From: an uncultured Eubacteriales bacterium
GTDB taxonomy: Bacteria > Bacillota > Clostridia > Christensenellales > Aristaeellaceae
Assembly (NCBI GenBank): GCA_902778055.1
Contig: CACYWL010000008.1
Span: 1 to 64,000, forward strand
Reading direction: 5' to 3'
DNA: 64,000 nt
Part shown: piece after piece, positions 62,324 through 64,000 of the stretch
Position numbering within the stretch: the stretch's first letter is position 1
Layout of the letters: every line of letters begins with the position of its first letter
Program-made: the position numbers and the translations under genes
Notes under the pieces: generated by a model
What the model was told of the DNA's origin: nothing
Seen by the model: only the letters and a program-made list of their open reading frames with translations
Database searches by the model: none

Positions 62324-63328
62324 TCACTCTCCGCCCGGATAGCTCATGATGTCCGCGGGATGAATTCCGACGGTCACCGTCTCTCCGGGCTCATAGATGT
62401 TGATGCCGTCGTTTTTCTCGATGACCTTGACGGTCTGTCCGGCGGCCGTGATGTAGTATTTGATGTACAGCCCGTAGTATTCCCTGCTTTCGATGACGCC
62501 CCGGGTCTGGAACTCCTCCCCGTCCTTCTCCCGGTTCACCCGCACCCGCTCCAGGCGGATGAAATGATGCTTTCCGGGATCCAGCCCCAGGCCCTCCGTG
62601 AAGCCCTTCTCCAGCCGGTTGATGTCGCCGATGAAGTTGGCCACAAATTCGGTCTGGGAGAAGTTATATACCTCGTTGGGCGTCCCGATCTGCTCGATAT
62701 ATCCCTTGTTGAACACCGCGATCCGGTCGCTCAGGGTCAGGGCTTCCTCCTGATCGTGGGTGACGTAGATCGTCGTGATCCCGAAATCCTTCTGCATCTT
62801 CTTCAGCTCGTTGCGCAGCTGAACCCGGAGCTTGGCGTCCAGGTTGCTCAGGGGCTCGTCCATGCAGATGATCGCCGGCTCGGTGACCAGGGCCCGGGCG
62901 ATGGCGACCCGCTGCTGCTGGCCGCCGGAGAGCTGGCTCACCGCCTTGGCCAGCTGTTCGTCGCTCAGATCCACCTTCCGCGCGATGGTCCGGATCTTTT
63001 CCTCAATTTCCGGCTTCTTCAGCTTCTTGATCTTCAGGCCGAAGGCGATGTTGTCGTGCACGGTCATCGTCGGGAACAGGGCATAGCTCTGGAAGACGAT
63101 TCCGATGTTCCGCTTTTCAATCGGCACGTGGGTGATATCCTCCCCCTTCATATGCACCGTGCCGGAAACCGGCTCGATGAAGCCGGTGATGGTCCTGAGC
63201 GTCGTGGTTTTGCCGCATCCGCTGGGCCCCAGGAAGGTGAAGAACTCCCCTTCCTTCACGTGGACGTTGATCTTGTGGAGCGCCTCAAAGTCTCCGAATT
63301 TCACAACGATATCCTTCAGCTGAATCAA
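62324..63328 (-). CDS. ABC transporter ATPase, Fe3+/polyamine type
   Basis: The start is a TTG at 63328 ([19 protein letters not shown]) with GGAG about nine bases upstream. The 334-residue protein has Walker [13 protein letters not shown]-loop [15 protein letters not shown], signature [15 protein letters not shown], Walker [11 protein letters not shown], the switch HisTHDQEEA and a C-terminal TOBE-like regulatory domain. It resembles FbpC/PotA-type ATPases. It sits 10 bases before the permease gene and follows the binding-protein gene, so the three form one importer. Confidence 0.93.
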   Translation of the reverse strand: MIQLKDIVVKFGDFEALHKINVHVKEGEFFTFLGPSGCGKTTTLRTITGFIEPVSGTVHMKGEDITHVPIEKRNIGIVFQSYALFPTMTVHDNIAFGLKIKKLKKPEIEEKIRTIARKVDLSDEQLAKAVSQLSGGQQQRVAIARALVTEPAIICMDEPLSNLDAKLRVQLRNELKKMQKDFGITTIYVTHDQEEALTLSDRIAVFNKGYIEQIGTPNEVYNFSQTEFVANFIGDINRLEKGFTEGLGLDPGKHHFIRLERVRVNREKDGEEFQTRGVIESREYYGLYIKYYITAAGQTVKVIEKNDGINIYEPGETVTVGIHPADIMSYPGGE

Positions 63329-63452
63329 GGGGATTCACTCCTTTTTCTTTCATTGGGCGGCTTTTTTCCTGCCGCGGAAAAGCGGTATGCAGCCGGCCGT
63401 TGATTTGGCCGCCCTTTTTCAGACGGACCTCCTTCCGCGGGAAATCCGCCTG

Positions 63453-63480
63453 AAAAAAGGGACGGGCCCCGCAGGGCCCG
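63453..63480 (-). terminator. Terminator after the right-edge binding-protein gene
   Basis: CGGGCCC and GGGCCCG form a stem with a four-base loop, followed by TCCCTTTTTTC on the minus strand, 17 bases past the stop at 63497. The downstream ATPase-permease pair may be transcribed by read-through or from an unseen promoter. Confidence 0.7.
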
Positions 63481-63496
63481 CCTCCGCAGGTTTCTG

Positions 63497-64000
63497 TTAT
63501 TCAGCCTTCTGGGTCAGGGTCGCCCAGTCGAGTTCGTCCCAGCTCGGCTCCGCGGGCGCGGCGTCGTTGTCCGCCCAGTAGAAGCCCAAGTTGGTCATGA
63601 TGTTCGTCCACTCGGCGCTGTGGGCCGCCACGTACTCGGCGTAGCTCAGGTCCGTGCCTTCGATCTTGCTCAGCGCGAAGTTCGGGATGGTGTAGATCGC
63701 GGGAGTCTCCTCGAACACCGCCGCGGCAGCCTCCTGGTTGCAGGGATAGCTGTCAAATTCCTCGGACCAGGCCGCCTGCGTTTCGGCGGAGCCGAACCAT
63801 TCCGCAAAGGCTTCTACAGCCTTGGTCTGCTCCTCGGTCCGGCCTTCCCGGTCCAGGATGCCCAGGTACTCGGCGATGTAGTAGGTTCCGTCGTCAATCT
63901 CGACCAGCGCCCAGTTCTCGGGCTCCAGCGTGCCGTGAAGCGCAGTCTCGATTCCGGATTCCTCCGCGGCCTCGATGTTGCCGTACAGGGAGGAGGAATA
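63497..64000 (-). CDS. ABC solute-binding protein, N-terminal part beyond window
   Basis: The frame is open from the right edge to a TAA at 63497; 167 codons are visible and the N-terminus and signal peptide are missing. The visible C-terminal part reads like a Fe3+/putrescine-type binding protein: GNIEAAEESGIETALHG, DGTYYIAEYLGILDREG, EAFAEWFGSAETQAAW, FEETPAIYTIPNFALSKIEG and a Trp/Asp-rich tail (WADNDAAPAEPSWDEL). It precedes the ATPase and fused permease, so it is the receptor of that importer. The ligand is unknown. Confidence 0.85.
   Translation of the reverse strand, partial: YSSSLYGNIEAAEESGIETALHGTLEPENWALVEIDDGTYYIAEYLGILDREGRTEEQTKAVEAFAEWFGSAETQAAWSEEFDSYPCNQEAAAAVFEETPAIYTIPNFALSKIEGTDLSYAEYVAAHSAEWTNIMTNLGFYWADNDAAPAEPSWDELDWATLTQKAE

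Noticed and set aside
60353..63403. A 1,016-codon plus-strand frame opposite the ABC transporter genes
   Set aside because: The opposite strand encodes clear Walker motifs and membrane helices; the plus translation is low-complexity and has no ribosome site or domain.

Overview
This window looks like a G+C-rich chromosome segment from an anaerobic Clostridia-type Bacillota, probably a gut or rumen organism. The evidence is a CIRCE-controlled groES-groEL pair, SigA-type promoters (TTGACA / 17 bp / TATAAT), VanW and SH3b envelope proteins, a PucR-type regulator, an MsmX/UgpC ATPase, a TM1266-family (iron-only hydrogenase system) regulator and a mannan-phosphorolysis locus. A Christensenellales-like lineage is possible but cannot be established from the window. 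I saw no mobile element, CRISPR array, tRNA or rRNA. Most genes are on the minus strand. Only the Gfo/Idh dehydrogenase, purC and the GH2 mannosidase are on the plus strand.

Layout. 1-13.9 kb: secreted and surface proteins. These are a giant repeat protein cut by the left edge, an Ala/Glu-rich helical protein in the same transcription unit, an orphan family-5 solute-binding protein, an acidic Ig-like protein and an SH3b-repeat protein. 14-20.7 kb: groEL/groES, mutY, an SPFH/zinc-ribbon protein with a pseudo-receiver partner, and a VanW protein. 20.7-26.3 kb: a NitT/TauT-type permease and binding protein behind a TM1266-family regulator, with a leader containing a terminator; then an S41 protease, a PucR-type regulator and an MsmX/UgpC sugar-ABC ATPase. 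26.3-36.4 kb: an L,D-transpeptidase followed by a candidate three-way-junction RNA, an SdrD-B-repeat surface protein with a lipoprotein, and rplI-dnaB-yhaM.

36.6-43.1 kb is a sugar-uptake operon of unknown substrate: binding protein, two permeases, an esterase and a TIM-barrel isomerase, with a divergent Gfo/Idh dehydrogenase. 43.2-47.8 kb holds a cytosolic sugar-binding domain fused to a diguanylate cyclase, purC and an L-fucose/L-arabinose-type isomerase. 48-60.3 kb is a beta-mannan oligosaccharide locus: an SGNH acetylesterase, two GH130 phosphorylases, an ABC importer, a LacI repressor, a cellobiose/mannobiose 2-epimerase and a GH2 beta-mannosidase. 60.4 kb to the end is a second type of ABC importer with a fused double permease; its binding protein is cut by the right edge.

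How the parts fit. The mannan locus encodes a full intracellular route: import, deacetylation, trimming, mannobiose epimerisation and phosphorolysis to mannose-1-phosphate. Two matching 14-bp GTTAA...GTTAAC operators lie at identical distance from two strong promoters and probably bind the local LacI protein. Neither sugar importer encodes its own ATPase, so the MsmX/UgpC-like protein probably powers both. Several binding proteins have ordinary signal peptides without a lipobox cysteine, although other proteins here are clear lipoproteins.
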